A stretch of 64,000 bases of DNA from NCBI GenBank assembly GCA_019359595.1, contig JAHHGZ010000043.1:1-64000 (forward strand), given 5' to 3'. Positions 1 through 8,370 of this stretch are shown one piece after another. Position 1 is the stretch's first letter; the number at the start of each line of letters is the position of its first letter. The notes below the pieces were generated by a model. It did no database searches and was not told the DNA's origin. It worked only from the letters and a program-made list of their open reading frames with translations. The DNA is from Cyanomargarita calcarea GSE-NOS-MK-12-04C. GTDB lineage: Bacteria; Cyanobacteriota; Cyanobacteriia; Cyanobacteriales; Nostocaceae. The translations under genes and the position numbers were made by a program.

Positions 1-1
1 T

Positions 2-502
2 GCTGCTGATATCTCTGAAAATCTCTCATATTTACCGGAGAAAAAAATAAGCCAAGAAAATTGTCCGATAAATAAAGAAGATGAATTCAGAGAAAATTTT
101 ACTCAAGAATCTATTTTACCAACTCATAAAATAGCAGATAAGGTTATTACCCCAGATGCTGCTGATATCTCTGAAAATCTCTCATATTTACCGGAGAAAA
201 AAATAAGCCAAGAAAATTGTCCGATAAATAAAGAAGATGAATTCAGAGAAAATTTTACTCAAGAATCTATTTTACCAACTCATAAAATAGCAGATAAGGT
301 TATTACCCCAGATGCTGCTGATATCTCTGAAAATATAGCTAGAATTGAAAACCTCCCAAATTTCCCTGATATATCAACAAATAATAGTCAACAAAATTCT
401 CCGATAAATAATCTATTTAGAGACGACGAATCAATAGAAAATTTTACTGAAGAATCTATTTTACCAATTCATCAAATACCAGATAAGGTTATTGCCTCAG
501 AT
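2..502 (+). repeat. In-frame tandem repeat, 156-bp unit, within the tape-measure-like gene
   Basis: Bases 2-157 and 158-313 are identical 156-bp copies (52 codons, beginning AADISENLSYLPEKK). A third, diverged copy with 33 extra bases runs 314-502, and a fourth partial copy starts at 503 with AADISENT. The array continues leftward out of the window. Because the unit is a multiple of three, copy number can change without breaking the frame. Confidence 0.95.
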
Positions 503-1435
503 GCCGCTGATATCTCTGAAAATACAACTAGAAGTCAAAATCTTCAAAATTTACCGGATATATCAACAAATAATCATGAAAATATACCACCAATTTTTGA
601 GGATTTGCCAGCACCTATAGGTTTGGCTACTGGTGGATTGGTAGCAACTTCAAACACTATAGATAGTCCGCTAACAGCACCCTCTGACACCGTACCTGCG
701 ATGCTTACCCCTGGAGAGTTTGTCATCAATGCCAGAGATGCACAGAAGAATATTAATTTTTTACGTCACATTAACAGTGGTGGTGCATTACCAGAAGAAG
801 TTATTTCCCAACCCACCCAGGAATCAGAAGCAACTTCAGAAACGCTTTCTACTAAAGCTGATACTTTTAAAAGCAGTTCAGTTCAGCGAAAAACATCTAA
901 TTCTCTAGTTTCACCTTTGTTAGGCACAGAAATTGAAAATCACAGTCTTTCAAAGCAGAATTCTCTACAGTTTAATAATTTTGAAGACTCAACAAATGCC
1001 TCCAGTAAAAACTCAAATAATTATTCATCACCTCCGATGATTTTTAGACAATCTACTAATACTACGAATAATAAACCACCCTCTCAATGGTCAACTGTTG
1101 AAGAATTACTAAGTGGAGGTACAGATGAATTTTCAATGTTTAACTTTGAAGAATCTAACAAACAAAATTCAGAATCACCAAAAATCTTGGCAAAAAGGCT
1201 CTCATCTCTCCAAGGTTTTGCTGATGGGGGGGAAGTCGTAGCATCCGATATTGCTACAGATATCGAACCAATAACTGAAACTATAGAAAGACCCTCTCAA
1301 TTAGAAGAAAAAGAGGAAGGTGAAGAATCTGCGGATTTAGAAACACTAGCAATGGAAATTTATGGTAGATTGCGGCAACGTTTAGAAATAGAAAGAGAAC
1401 GTCATGGCATATATTTAGGCCGATTACCTTGGTAA
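2..1435 (+). CDS. CIS tape-measure-like protein, C-terminal part (start lies before the window)
   Basis: The frame is open from base 2, so the gene begins upstream; the TTG at 605 is internal. The visible product is about 477 residues. The first ~200 residues are acidic, low-complexity tandem repeats (see repeat entry). Next comes ATGGLVATS...DTVPAMLTPGEFVINARDA, a motif common near the ends of phage and CIS tape-measure proteins, and the C-terminus is a charged helix (DLETLAMEIYGRLRQRLEIERERHG). A second ADGGE motif lies near residue 407. It is the first gene of the baseplate series and is followed 161 bp later by the CIS7-like gene. Tape-measure proteins set tube length and occupy the tube lumen. 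The assignment rests on the motif and context; another baseplate-associated structural protein is possible. Confidence 0.5.
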   Translation, partial: AADISENLSYLPEKKISQENCPINKEDEFRENFTQESILPTHKIADKVITPDAADISENLSYLPEKKISQENCPINKEDEFRENFTQESILPTHKIADKVITPDAADISENIARIENLPNFPDISTNNSQQNSPINNLFRDDESIENFTEESILPIHQIPDKVIASDAADISENTTRSQNLQNLPDISTNNHENIPPIFEDLPAPIGLATGGLVATSNTIDSPLTAPSDTVPAMLTPGEFVINARDAQKNINFLRHINSGGALPEEVISQPTQESEATSETLSTKADTFKSSSVQRKTSNSLVSPLLGTEIENHSLSKQNSLQFNNFEDSTNASSKNSNNYSSPPMIFRQSTNTTNNKPPSQWSTVEELLSGGTDEFSMFNFEESNKQNSESPKILAKRLSSLQGFADGGEVVASDIATDIEPITETIERPSQLEEKEEGEESADLETLAMEIYGRLRQRLEIERERHGIYLGRLPW

Positions 1436-1596
1436 ATAGGAATTGAATGAAGGAAGAAGGAAGAAATTTAAAAGATGTGTATTCAGACAAGGCACGTTTG
1501 TGGGGGAAGCTTCCAAGAGCAAGCTGCCGTCCCAACTCAAAACGAGCGACCTGTAAAGGTCGGGATATTAAACCCTCAACTCAAAGGATAAAATAA

Positions 1597-2166
1597 ATGG
1601 CAAATAATAGAGTCAAACCTAAACCAATAGAACCCCAAAAGCGTCAACCACAACTGAAAAAAGCAATATTAAAAGCTTATAATAATGAATCAGATGATAT
1701 TGAATTTATGTTTAATCCTACAGAACTTAGCTTTACTAGGGCTGTGAAGTGGGAAAGCAAGCAAGGAAATAGAGGAACTGAACTCCTCCCAAAGGTAAAT
1801 TTTTCTGGAGTTGACCCTTATAAATTTACTTTAAAACAACTTTTATTTGATACTTATGAAACTAAAAAATCAGTGATCGAAGAATATATTAATAAAATTA
1901 AAAAAGGGGTTGAAACAATACAAGGTTCACCCGATCAGCGTCCTCCAGTTTACATTTTTAGATGGGGAGATAACGAGTATTTTCATTGCGTCATCACGAG
2001 TTTGACCTATACACTAAATATGTTTCTGACTGATGGTACACCTGTCAGAGCAATGGTAGATATTAGCTTGCAAGAAGTTGATAAAAATAATCCTCCTGGA
2101 GGCAGAACATCTTCTTCAACTGGTTCAAATCGTAAACCAGATTCGAGAATTAAATCACCTAAATAA
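1597..2166 (+). CDS. CIS tube/baseplate adaptor protein (CIS7/Afp7-type, no LysM tail)
   Basis: This 189-residue protein contains FMFNPTELSFTRAVKWES near residue 37, the signature of the CIS tube-like N-terminal domain found in Afp7/Pvc7-type proteins that join the inner tube to the spike. The middle (PPVYIFRWGDNEYFHCVITSLTYTLNMF) and DGTPVRAMVDISLQEV match the two-stranded ends of that fold. The usual C-terminal LysM domain is absent; the protein ends in a short Pro/Ser/Lys-rich tail. An AAGGA-type ribosome site lies at 1583-1588 before the ATG. The VgrG gene follows after 28 bp, so co-translation is likely. Family recognition is fairly firm; the precise structural role is inferred from Afp-like particles. 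Confidence 0.8.
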   Translation: MANNRVKPKPIEPQKRQPQLKKAILKAYNNESDDIEFMFNPTELSFTRAVKWESKQGNRGTELLPKVNFSGVDPYKFTLKQLLFDTYETKKSVIEEYINKIKKGVETIQGSPDQRPPVYIFRWGDNEYFHCVITSLTYTLNMFLTDGTPVRAMVDISLQEVDKNNPPGGRTSSSTGSNRKPDSRIKSPK

Positions 2167-2194
2167 CTACTATTTAAAATACAACTTGTCAAGA

Positions 2195-3955
2195 ATGCCT
2201 ACCGAAGTAAAAGAAAGCCTTTATTTATGCCGTCCACACCTCCAATTTTCTGCTGGGAAAGGTTGGGAAGAAGCTGATGATGAATTAATGAAGGATATCT
2301 TGCAAATTACTGTTGAAGAAAGCCTACATTTGCCTGCAATGTTTACCTTAATGGTACACAATAGTTATCTTCCTACAACGGAGCGATCGCAGCACGAACC
2401 TCAACGGCATGAAAATGTTTTTGAAATAGGTAAAAAGATACGTTTGGGTTTTATTTCTAGTACCACTCAAGACGGTAATTTTAAAAAAGAAGAAGAAGAA
2501 TTTCTGATTGAAGGTGAAATTACAGGAATTGAAATTCACTTTAACGAAAAATCCGAAGCTCCTATAATAATCCGGGGTTACGATATTTCTCATCGTCTCC
2601 ATCGAGGTCGTCACAATCGTTCATTTTTAAATGAAACTGATGCCGATATTGTGCGAAAAATTGCCAAAGAAGTAGGTATAAAAGCTGAGAAAAATGTACA
2701 GAGTAGTGGAGAACCTCATGAGTATGTATTTCAAGAAAATCAAACTAATATGGAATTTTTGCGAGAAAGAGCCGCTCGTATCGGTTTTGAACTCTTTGTT
2801 TTAGGTAACGAACTGTATTTTCGCAAACCTGACGGCAAAGACCCTTTGAAACTAAAATGGCTGGTTAATATCAGTAGTTTCAGTACTCGCATCACTAGTG
2901 CCGAACAGGTGAGTGCCGTAGAAGTACGGAGTTGGGACTATACTCAGAAAAGATTAATTACCTCAACTGCTAGTTCAGAAAAAGTAGTAACAGAGACAGG
3001 AAGTAAGCGTGGAAGCACCACCAGCACTGAATTTAATCTTAATAACAAACCGCCTAAAATGACAGTTGTAGACCAACCTGTATCCACCGCTAAACAAGCA
3101 GAGGCAATGGCACAGGCATTGTGCGATGAACTTGGAGGAGAGTATATTTATGCTGATGCCTCTGCAGAAGGAAACCCAAAAATTCGACCAGGACGTGTAA
3201 TAACCCTCGAAGGAATGGGCGATCGCTTTAACGGAAAATATTACGTCACCGAAACCCGGCATTTCTATAATCAAAGAATTTATACCACCAATTTCAGCGT
3301 TCGGGGATTGCGTGCCGGCAGCTTGTTTGCAACCCTTGCATCACCAGTCCACTTACAACCAGGTCAGACATTCATGGTTGGAATTGTGACCGATAACAAA
3401 GACCCGAAAGGCTGGGGTAGAATTAAAGTCAAGTTTCCCACCCTGACCGAAGAACATGCCAGCCATTGGGCTAGGGTTGTAGCCCCAGGAGCCGCTGGTG
3501 GAAGGGGATTTGACTGTTTGCCAGAAATCAACGATGAAGTCTTTGTCGGCTTTGAACATGGGGATATCCACCGTCCATATGTCATAGGTGGGGTATGGAA
3601 TGGCAAAGACGCACCACCAGAAAAAGTGGATGACAGCATTCAGGGTGGCAAAGTACGATTGCGTACCATCAAAACTCGCACCGGACATACCTTACAATTT
3701 GTCGAGGAGGATAAAGGAGGTAGTAAGACTGGTGTCAGCATCCGGACAGCAGGTGGTCATAAATTGTATCTAAATGATAGCGATGCCTGCATAGAAATTG
3801 AAACCAAAGGCGGTCATAAAATCAAAATGGACGATCGCGGTCAATCAGTTTCAGTAAATTCCACAGGTAACTTGTCATTAAAAGCTCAAGGCAATATTGA
3901 GATTAAAGCCAATGGTACAATTACAGTTAATGGTGCCATGATTTCCCTTAATTAG
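2195..3955 (+). CDS. CIS spike protein, VgrG-like (CIS8/Afp8-type)
   Basis: The 586-residue product begins at ATG 2195 (MPTEVKESLYLCRP); the open frame extends to 2078 but that part overlaps the previous gene and is unlikely. Residues ~10-370 resemble the gpD/VgrG hub domain (ENQTNMEFLRERAARIGFELF is typical). Residues ~388-470 form the gp5-like OB fold (GIVTDNKDPKGWGRIKVKFP, ARVVAPGAAGGRGF, VFVGFEHGDIHRPYVIGGVW). The last ~100 residues have short Gly-rich beta repeats ending NGTITVNGAMISLN, like the triple-stranded beta-helix needle. It would form the trimeric spike at the end of the CIS tube and bind the PAAR tip encoded at 4656. Confidence 0.93.
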   Translation: MPTEVKESLYLCRPHLQFSAGKGWEEADDELMKDILQITVEESLHLPAMFTLMVHNSYLPTTERSQHEPQRHENVFEIGKKIRLGFISSTTQDGNFKKEEEEFLIEGEITGIEIHFNEKSEAPIIIRGYDISHRLHRGRHNRSFLNETDADIVRKIAKEVGIKAEKNVQSSGEPHEYVFQENQTNMEFLRERAARIGFELFVLGNELYFRKPDGKDPLKLKWLVNISSFSTRITSAEQVSAVEVRSWDYTQKRLITSTASSEKVVTETGSKRGSTTSTEFNLNNKPPKMTVVDQPVSTAKQAEAMAQALCDELGGEYIYADASAEGNPKIRPGRVITLEGMGDRFNGKYYVTETRHFYNQRIYTTNFSVRGLRAGSLFATLASPVHLQPGQTFMVGIVTDNKDPKGWGRIKVKFPTLTEEHASHWARVVAPGAAGGRGFDCLPEINDEVFVGFEHGDIHRPYVIGGVWNGKDAPPEKVDDSIQGGKVRLRTIKTRTGHTLQFVEEDKGGSKTGVSIRTAGGHKLYLNDSDACIEIETKGGHKIKMDDRGQSVSVNSTGNLSLKAQGNIEIKANGTITVNGAMISLN

Positions 3956-3987
3956 GCCACACTTCAAGATTAAATACTTGCAACTCT

Positions 3988-4293
3988 TCATTCATCATCA
4001 GACTGTGCAAATAACGATTCTAAATCTTGACGACCGCTAACTACTCGTAAAATTTCAACACCATCATCGATCGCTTGATAGATAATCATATATCCGTCCA
4101 GTGGTAAGCCACGTAATGAAGGTCTGATATGAGCATAACTCCGTCCAATACTGGGAAAATTAGCTAAATTATGGCACTTTTTATTAAATTCTCTAAAAAG
4201 TTTTTCTCCTGCTTCTAGGTTTCGTGCAAGAAAGTAATCAGCAATCTGATTTAAATCTCTACTTGCGGATGGTGCAATTATATATACACTCAT
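3988..4293 (-). CDS. parE: ParE/RelE-family toxin
   Basis: The 101-residue protein begins MSVYIIAPSASRDLNQIADYF and contains FPSIGRSYAHIRPSLRGLPLDGYMIIYQ and ILRVVSGRQDLESLF, the typical ParE layout (helical hairpin, then a beta sheet with conserved Arg residues). ParE toxins generally poison DNA gyrase; RelE relatives cut mRNA, and sequence alone does not decide between them. Its start overlaps the stop of the antitoxin by 4 bp (ATGA). The pair sits antisense inside the CIS series, between the spike and PAAR genes, which suggests insertion. Confidence 0.85.
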   Translation of the reverse strand: MSVYIIAPSASRDLNQIADYFLARNLEAGEKLFREFNKKCHNLANFPSIGRSYAHIRPSLRGLPLDGYMIIYQAIDDGVEILRVVSGRQDLESLFAQSDDE

Positions 4294-4556
4294 TCCTGAA
4301 CCTGCCGTGCATGATGGAATCTTTCGAGTATATCGATTACTACAGTCTCACCATCCAAACCTTCCCCCCGTTCAAGTTCTGCAATAGCGACATCAACTTT
4401 TTGACGGGTTTCTTCTATCCACTGAGCATACTCAGAATTTAACTTTTCTAGTAGTCGAAATGCTATATCAATTACTTCCTCCGGTTTTGCATATTTACCT
4501 GTCGCAATTTGGGCCATTATAAATTGCTCGTGTTCGGGCTTTAGGGTGATGTTCAT
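4290..4556 (-). CDS. parD: ParD-like antitoxin
   Basis: The 88-residue protein starts MNITLKPEHEQFIMAQIATGKY with KPEEVIDIAFRLLEKLN, the ribbon-helix-helix N-terminus of ParD-type antitoxins. The rest is an acidic helical tail that would bind the toxin. It is the first gene of the two-gene operon, as is usual, and probably represses its own promoter in the 4557-4655 gap. The ATGA overlap with the toxin gene indicates translational coupling. Confidence 0.85.
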   Translation of the reverse strand: MNITLKPEHEQFIMAQIATGKYAKPEEVIDIAFRLLEKLNSEYAQWIEETRQKVDVAIAELERGEGLDGETVVIDILERFHHARQVQE

Positions 4557-4655
4557 TTTTTACCTCTACTTTGATTAAAATGCTCTTACCTTGTTTAAAC
4601 AATGTAGCATGAAGGATTTTCTTGGAAATCTTCCCCATATTTAAAGGAGTAACTT

Positions 4656-5141
4656 ATGCCTGGTAGACCTGCAGCCCGTTTCGGAGATATAACCGCTCAT
4701 GGTAGTCCCTTGTCTATAGGACCAGGTAGCATGAATGTGATAATTGGTAAAAAACCAGCTTGGCGGGGTATTTCCGCAGCCCAAGCAGCCATGTTAGCCC
4801 AAACCTTTACCAAAGGAATGGAGGATATTGGCAAAGCTCAAGTAAAGGTAACTGCAGCTTCCGGTACACCAGCAGCACCTGCTGCTGTTGCGAATCTCGC
4901 CAAAACCGTTGCGGAAACAGTTGGGAATATGGCGAGTTTAATGGCTAGTTTTGCCGCTGATATCCACACCTGTCCGATAGTGAAAGTTGCAATTCCTGAT
5001 GGTGTAGGTGTTGTAATTGATGGCAGTCAAACGGTTTTGATTAATGGTCTTGCAGCCTGTCGGATGGGCGATACTATTCAGGAAACCACGAGTGTAAATA
5101 AGATTGCTGCTGGTGAGTTCACCGTAATTATTGGTGGGTGA
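4656..5141 (+). CDS. PAAR-domain spike tip protein (CIS10-type)
   Basis: The 161-residue protein begins MPGRPAARFGDITAHGSPLS and ends VLINGLAACRMGDTIQETTSVNKIAAGEFTVIIGG. It has the PAAR pattern of scattered Gly, His and Cys residues (AHG, IHTCPIVK, AACRMGD) that bind a metal in the conical tip capping VgrG-type spikes. A helical, Ala-rich insertion of ~60 residues (AAQAAMLAQTFTKG...ANLAKTVAET) sits between the two PAAR halves. A TAAAGGAG ribosome site precedes the ATG. It belongs with the spike gene upstream but is separated from it by the ParDE insertion. Confidence 0.88.
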   Translation: MPGRPAARFGDITAHGSPLSIGPGSMNVIIGKKPAWRGISAAQAAMLAQTFTKGMEDIGKAQVKVTAASGTPAAPAAVANLAKTVAETVGNMASLMASFAADIHTCPIVKVAIPDGVGVVIDGSQTVLINGLAACRMGDTIQETTSVNKIAAGEFTVIIGG

Positions 5142-5389
5142 TTGCTTTTGTTTTAATTTCAGGAAAAACTCGATTTGTTGATATGGCGGGCTAGAGAGCT
5201 TACCCCACAAGAGTTTTATGTCTATTTTTGGGAATTTTTTAAGTTAACTAAAATTTACATATCTGCAACTCGACTTTTGGCGAATAGGCTTATATCTCTT
5301 GTACCTATATCTTTGAAGGTGAATGTACCTTACAAAGCTTGTGGGGTGAACTTTTAGCCAGCCTTTGTCGTTTTGGAGAATTAGTCATC

Positions 5390-5806
5390 ATGCCAGATGC
5401 GATCGCTAGCCAACAGCGGGACTATTTGGGAACTGGTTGGTCTTTCCCCATGTGTTTGAGTTTGCAGGGAGGGATACAACTCAGTTCGGAAGGGCAAAAA
5501 GTCAAAGAATCTATTTGGATTATCCTGCGTACAGGAATAGGAGAGCGGGTATATCGTCCTAATTTTGGGTCACGGTTGGCGGAATTGGCGTTTGCACCCA
5601 TGAATAGCGAGACTTTGATACTAATCCGTCTTTATGTATTAGAAGCTTTAGAGGTTTGGGAAACACGTATCATTATTGATGAAGTCATCACCGAACCATA
5701 TCCTGTGGGAGGTAGGGTGGACATCATCATCAATTATCACCTCAAAGACCAACCTGATATTGACAGCTTTGTTTATCCATATTATTTGGCTTTAGTTAGT
5801 GGTTAG
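5390..5806 (+). CDS. gp25-like baseplate wedge protein (CIS9-type)
   Basis: The preferred start is ATG 5390 (MPDAIASQQRDYLGTGWSFP), giving 138 residues; an upstream in-frame GTG at 5339 gives a less typical start. The segment ESIWIILRTGIGERVYRPNFGSRLAELAFAPMNSET is the signature of the gp25/GPW lysozyme-like baseplate family (the conserved R.G.R.m.pdyG element). These proteins are structural wedge components without enzymatic activity. The gene lies between PAAR and the J-like protein, as in other CIS clusters. Confidence 0.9.
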   Translation: MPDAIASQQRDYLGTGWSFPMCLSLQGGIQLSSEGQKVKESIWIILRTGIGERVYRPNFGSRLAELAFAPMNSETLILIRLYVLEALEVWETRIIIDEVITEPYPVGGRVDIIINYHLKDQPDIDSFVYPYYLALVSG

Positions 5807-5940
5807 TTGTTATTGGTTATTGGTTAGTGGTTAGTTGTTATTTGTTAGTGGTTAGTGGTTAGTTGTTATTGGTTAGTGGAAGCGGAGTAAACAACCAACA
5901 ACCAACAACTATCAACTATCAACTATCAACTATCAACCAA
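5799..5940 (+). repeat. Heptamer (STRR-type) repeats with inverted halves
   Basis: Directly after the gp25-like stop, G/T-rich units of the GGTTAGT/GTTATTG type run to about 5880. After a short spacer, A/C-rich units follow (CAACTAT four times at about 5905-5936). The left units are near reverse complements of the right units, so a long imperfect hairpin is possible. Confidence 0.85.
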
Positions 5941-6031
5941 CAAATAACAAATAACAAATAACAAATAACAAATAACAAATAACAAATAACAAATAACAAA
6001 TAACAAATAACAAATAACAAATAACAAATAA
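5941..6031 (+). repeat. Perfect tandem array, 13 copies of CAAATAA
   Basis: Thirteen uninterrupted 7-bp copies fill the end of the gap and stop about 18 bp before the GTG start of the J-like gene. No ribosome site is evident between the array and the start codon. Such short heptamer arrays are characteristic of heterocyst-forming cyanobacteria. Confidence 0.97.
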
Positions 6032-6048
6032 CAAAAATTGGTATTACT

Positions 6049-8244
6049 GTGGAATTCAACTTTTTACCCAAATTACCCAATTCCAACTTAGACGATCGCA
6101 CCTTTGACGATTTAGTGGAAGAGTCCATTCAACGCATCCCCCGCTATTGTCCGGAATGGACTGACCACAATCTCAGCGACCCTGGAATTACGTTTATTGA
6201 AGTATTTGCTTGGTTAACTGACCAAATGTTGCTCAGATTTAACCAAGTACCTCGGAAAAGTTATGTAGCTTTTTTAGAATTATTAGGCATTCGTCTCCAA
6301 CCCCCAGCACCAGCGCAAACAGACTTAACTTTTTATCTCACAACTGACCTACCAGAAATCTACACTATTCCAACCGGGGTAGAAGTTGCAAGTTTGCGGA
6401 CTGAAAATACAGAAGCAATTGTGTTCAGTACCGACCAGCCTTTGGTAATTGGCAAACCGCACCTGCGGCATTTTTTAACCTCCGAAACTACCGAAGATAC
6501 ACCATTATCTCTGCGTGACCGCACTACCAATCAATGGACTCGTCAACCCAACGGACAGTGGGGAGGTAACGAACAACTTTTATTTGATGAAACTCCCCAA
6601 ATTAATAATTGTTTTTACATTGTTCTAGAACCAGAAGACCCTCTATTCGGAAATGTCCTGGCTATTTCCTTTCAAGGGGCTGCAGCTACACCCACCGGCA
6701 TCAACCCCAATCGACCACCCCGTAGTTGGGAAGCTTGGGATGGAGAACAATGGCAATCAGTATTATTACGGGAAGCTGATGATGCAACTCGCGGCTTTAG
6801 TTTTTATGAAATTATTCAACAGGGAGGCAATCCCGCCCAAGGTGCAGATGTAATTCTGCATTTACCCGAAAGATTTCCTGTAACAAGTTTTACCACCTAT
6901 CGGGGTCGCTGGCTGCGTTGCACCTTTAATACCGTAGAGAGAAATCAACCTGGATACAATAATTCTCCCCGAATTACTGGCTTGGCGGTGCGCTCCATTG
7001 GCGGTACAGTGAGAGCTAGTCACAGTACTTTAATTTATGATGAACGCTTGGGGATTAGTGATGGAACCCCAGGGCAAACTTTTCAACTCCAAGGCGCTCC
7101 AATTTTAGCACGGCGAGAAAATGAGTATATTTTGGTGACTCCCCCCGGTGCTTTACCTCAAGTTTGGCAAGAAGTCCCAGATTTTGCTGATTCCAATGCA
7201 GAAGACCGCCACTACACCATCGATTCTCTCACCGGCACAGTCCAGTTTGGGCCGCTGATTCGCGAACCAGACCAACTGAGAAAAAAAACTCAGATACGTA
7301 CCAAAATCCAACAGCCTACACCAGAAGATACGCAAGTTCAAATCCGCGATACAGAGATGTTGGCTCTAGAACACCAATATGGAGCAGTTCCCCCGCGCGG
7401 TTCCGAAATTAAAATGGTAGCCTATCGTACAGGTGGCGGTCGCCAAGGTAACGTTCAAAGTGGGGCACTCCAGTTTTTAAAAGCCGCTGTCCCCTATGTT
7501 GCCAGTGCAGTCAACCACAAAGTAGCAATCAACGGTGCTGACGCTCAATCACTGGAACAAGCAGTCTTAAAAGCACCACAAATACTCCGGACACGCGATC
7601 GCGCAGTTACAAACGAAGATTTTGAAGTTTTGGCACAACGAGGAGGTGCTGGTGCTGTAGCCCGCGTCCGCTGTTTGCCAGCCGATGCCTCTGTTGGTGG
7701 GGGAACGGTGCGTTTAATTGTTGTCCCCCAAGCGAATACAGATGCGATCGCTCAAGGAGACGGCATCGCACCAGAACTATTTACCCTCCAACCTGCACTT
7801 TGCGACCAAGTTTTGAGCTACTTAGACGAAAGACGGTTATTAGGAGTCCAAGTACAACTCCAAGAAGCTGATTTTGTCGGTGTTTCCGTGCAAACAGAAG
7901 TAGCTTTAGAACCAGCTTATAACAATCCCCTTGCCCAACAAGAGATTGTACTAAAATTACGAGTTGCCCTGTATCGATACTTAAATCCTCTAACAGGTGG
8001 AATAGACGGTAAAGGCTGGCAATTTGGGCGACCAGTTTACACCTCCGACATCGTAGCATTACTCCAACAAACACCAGGAGTCCGCTATCTCGGAGCAGTC
8101 TTGTTATTTCCCATACGCAGACAAGAAGGAACCTGGACTCGTCAGCCTTCACCAGAAGGAGTAATTGACCCCGGTACGTTGGGATTAATATGCTCATGGG
8201 CAAATAACCGTCTGCGTTCTGGTCATGTAATAAATATTATTTAG
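6049..8244 (+). CDS. Baseplate assembly protein J-like (CIS11-type)
   Basis: The 731-residue product starts at GTG 6049 (MEFNFLPKLPNSNLDDRTFDDLVEESIQRIPRY). ECPEWTDHNLSDPGITFIEVFAWLTDQMLLRFNQVP-like wording near residues 30-65 is typical of putative baseplate J proteins in CIS clusters. The C-terminal third (TRDRAVTNEDFEVLAQRGGAGAVARVRCLP, VRLIVVPQ, LLGVQVQLQEADFVGVSVQTEVAL, GRPVYTSDIVALLQQTPGV) matches the gpJ/gp6 wedge domain. It would form the wedge that triggers sheath contraction. The gene lies between two heptamer repeat arrays, which is unusual for an operon that needs coordinated stoichiometry. Confidence 0.9.
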   Translation: MEFNFLPKLPNSNLDDRTFDDLVEESIQRIPRYCPEWTDHNLSDPGITFIEVFAWLTDQMLLRFNQVPRKSYVAFLELLGIRLQPPAPAQTDLTFYLTTDLPEIYTIPTGVEVASLRTENTEAIVFSTDQPLVIGKPHLRHFLTSETTEDTPLSLRDRTTNQWTRQPNGQWGGNEQLLFDETPQINNCFYIVLEPEDPLFGNVLAISFQGAAATPTGINPNRPPRSWEAWDGEQWQSVLLREADDATRGFSFYEIIQQGGNPAQGADVILHLPERFPVTSFTTYRGRWLRCTFNTVERNQPGYNNSPRITGLAVRSIGGTVRASHSTLIYDERLGISDGTPGQTFQLQGAPILARRENEYILVTPPGALPQVWQEVPDFADSNAEDRHYTIDSLTGTVQFGPLIREPDQLRKKTQIRTKIQQPTPEDTQVQIRDTEMLALEHQYGAVPPRGSEIKMVAYRTGGGRQGNVQSGALQFLKAAVPYVASAVNHKVAINGADAQSLEQAVLKAPQILRTRDRAVTNEDFEVLAQRGGAGAVARVRCLPADASVGGGTVRLIVVPQANTDAIAQGDGIAPELFTLQPALCDQVLSYLDERRLLGVQVQLQEADFVGVSVQTEVALEPAYNNPLAQQEIVLKLRVALYRYLNPLTGGIDGKGWQFGRPVYTSDIVALLQQTPGVRYLGAVLLFPIRRQEGTWTRQPSPEGVIDPGTLGLICSWANNRLRSGHVINII

Positions 8245-8245
8245 T

Positions 8246-8366
8246 GGTTAGGAGTTAGGAGTTAGGAGTTATTAGTTATTAATTCCAAACTCCCAACCAC
8301 TAACGACTAACCACCAACCACTAACCACTAACCACTAACCACTAACCACCAACCACTAACTCCCAA
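8246..8366 (+). repeat. Second heptamer repeat array with inverted halves
   Basis: GAGTTAG-type units (about three) lie on the left, and ACCACTA-type units (at least four in a row near 8318-8350) on the right. As in the first array, the two halves are largely reverse complementary. The array fills the whole gap between the J-like stop and the next ATG at 8371. Confidence 0.9.
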
Positions 8367-8370
8367 CTCT

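Noticed and set aside
605-1435. A separate gene starting at TTG 605
   Set aside because: The same frame is open without a stop back to base 2, and the upstream part is clearly a coding repeat.
2078-2194. N-terminal extension of the VgrG gene
   Set aside because: It overlaps the CIS7-like gene and has no family similarity; MPTEVKESLYLCRP at 2195 is a normal start.
5799-6031. Possible CRISPR array
   Set aside because: The repeats are contiguous 7-mers without unique spacers, and no cas genes are nearby.
5919-6128. Minus-strand frame of repeating ICYLLFV residues
   Set aside because: It is only the translation of the CAAATAA heptamer array; a seven-base repeat gives a seven-residue repeat in any open frame.
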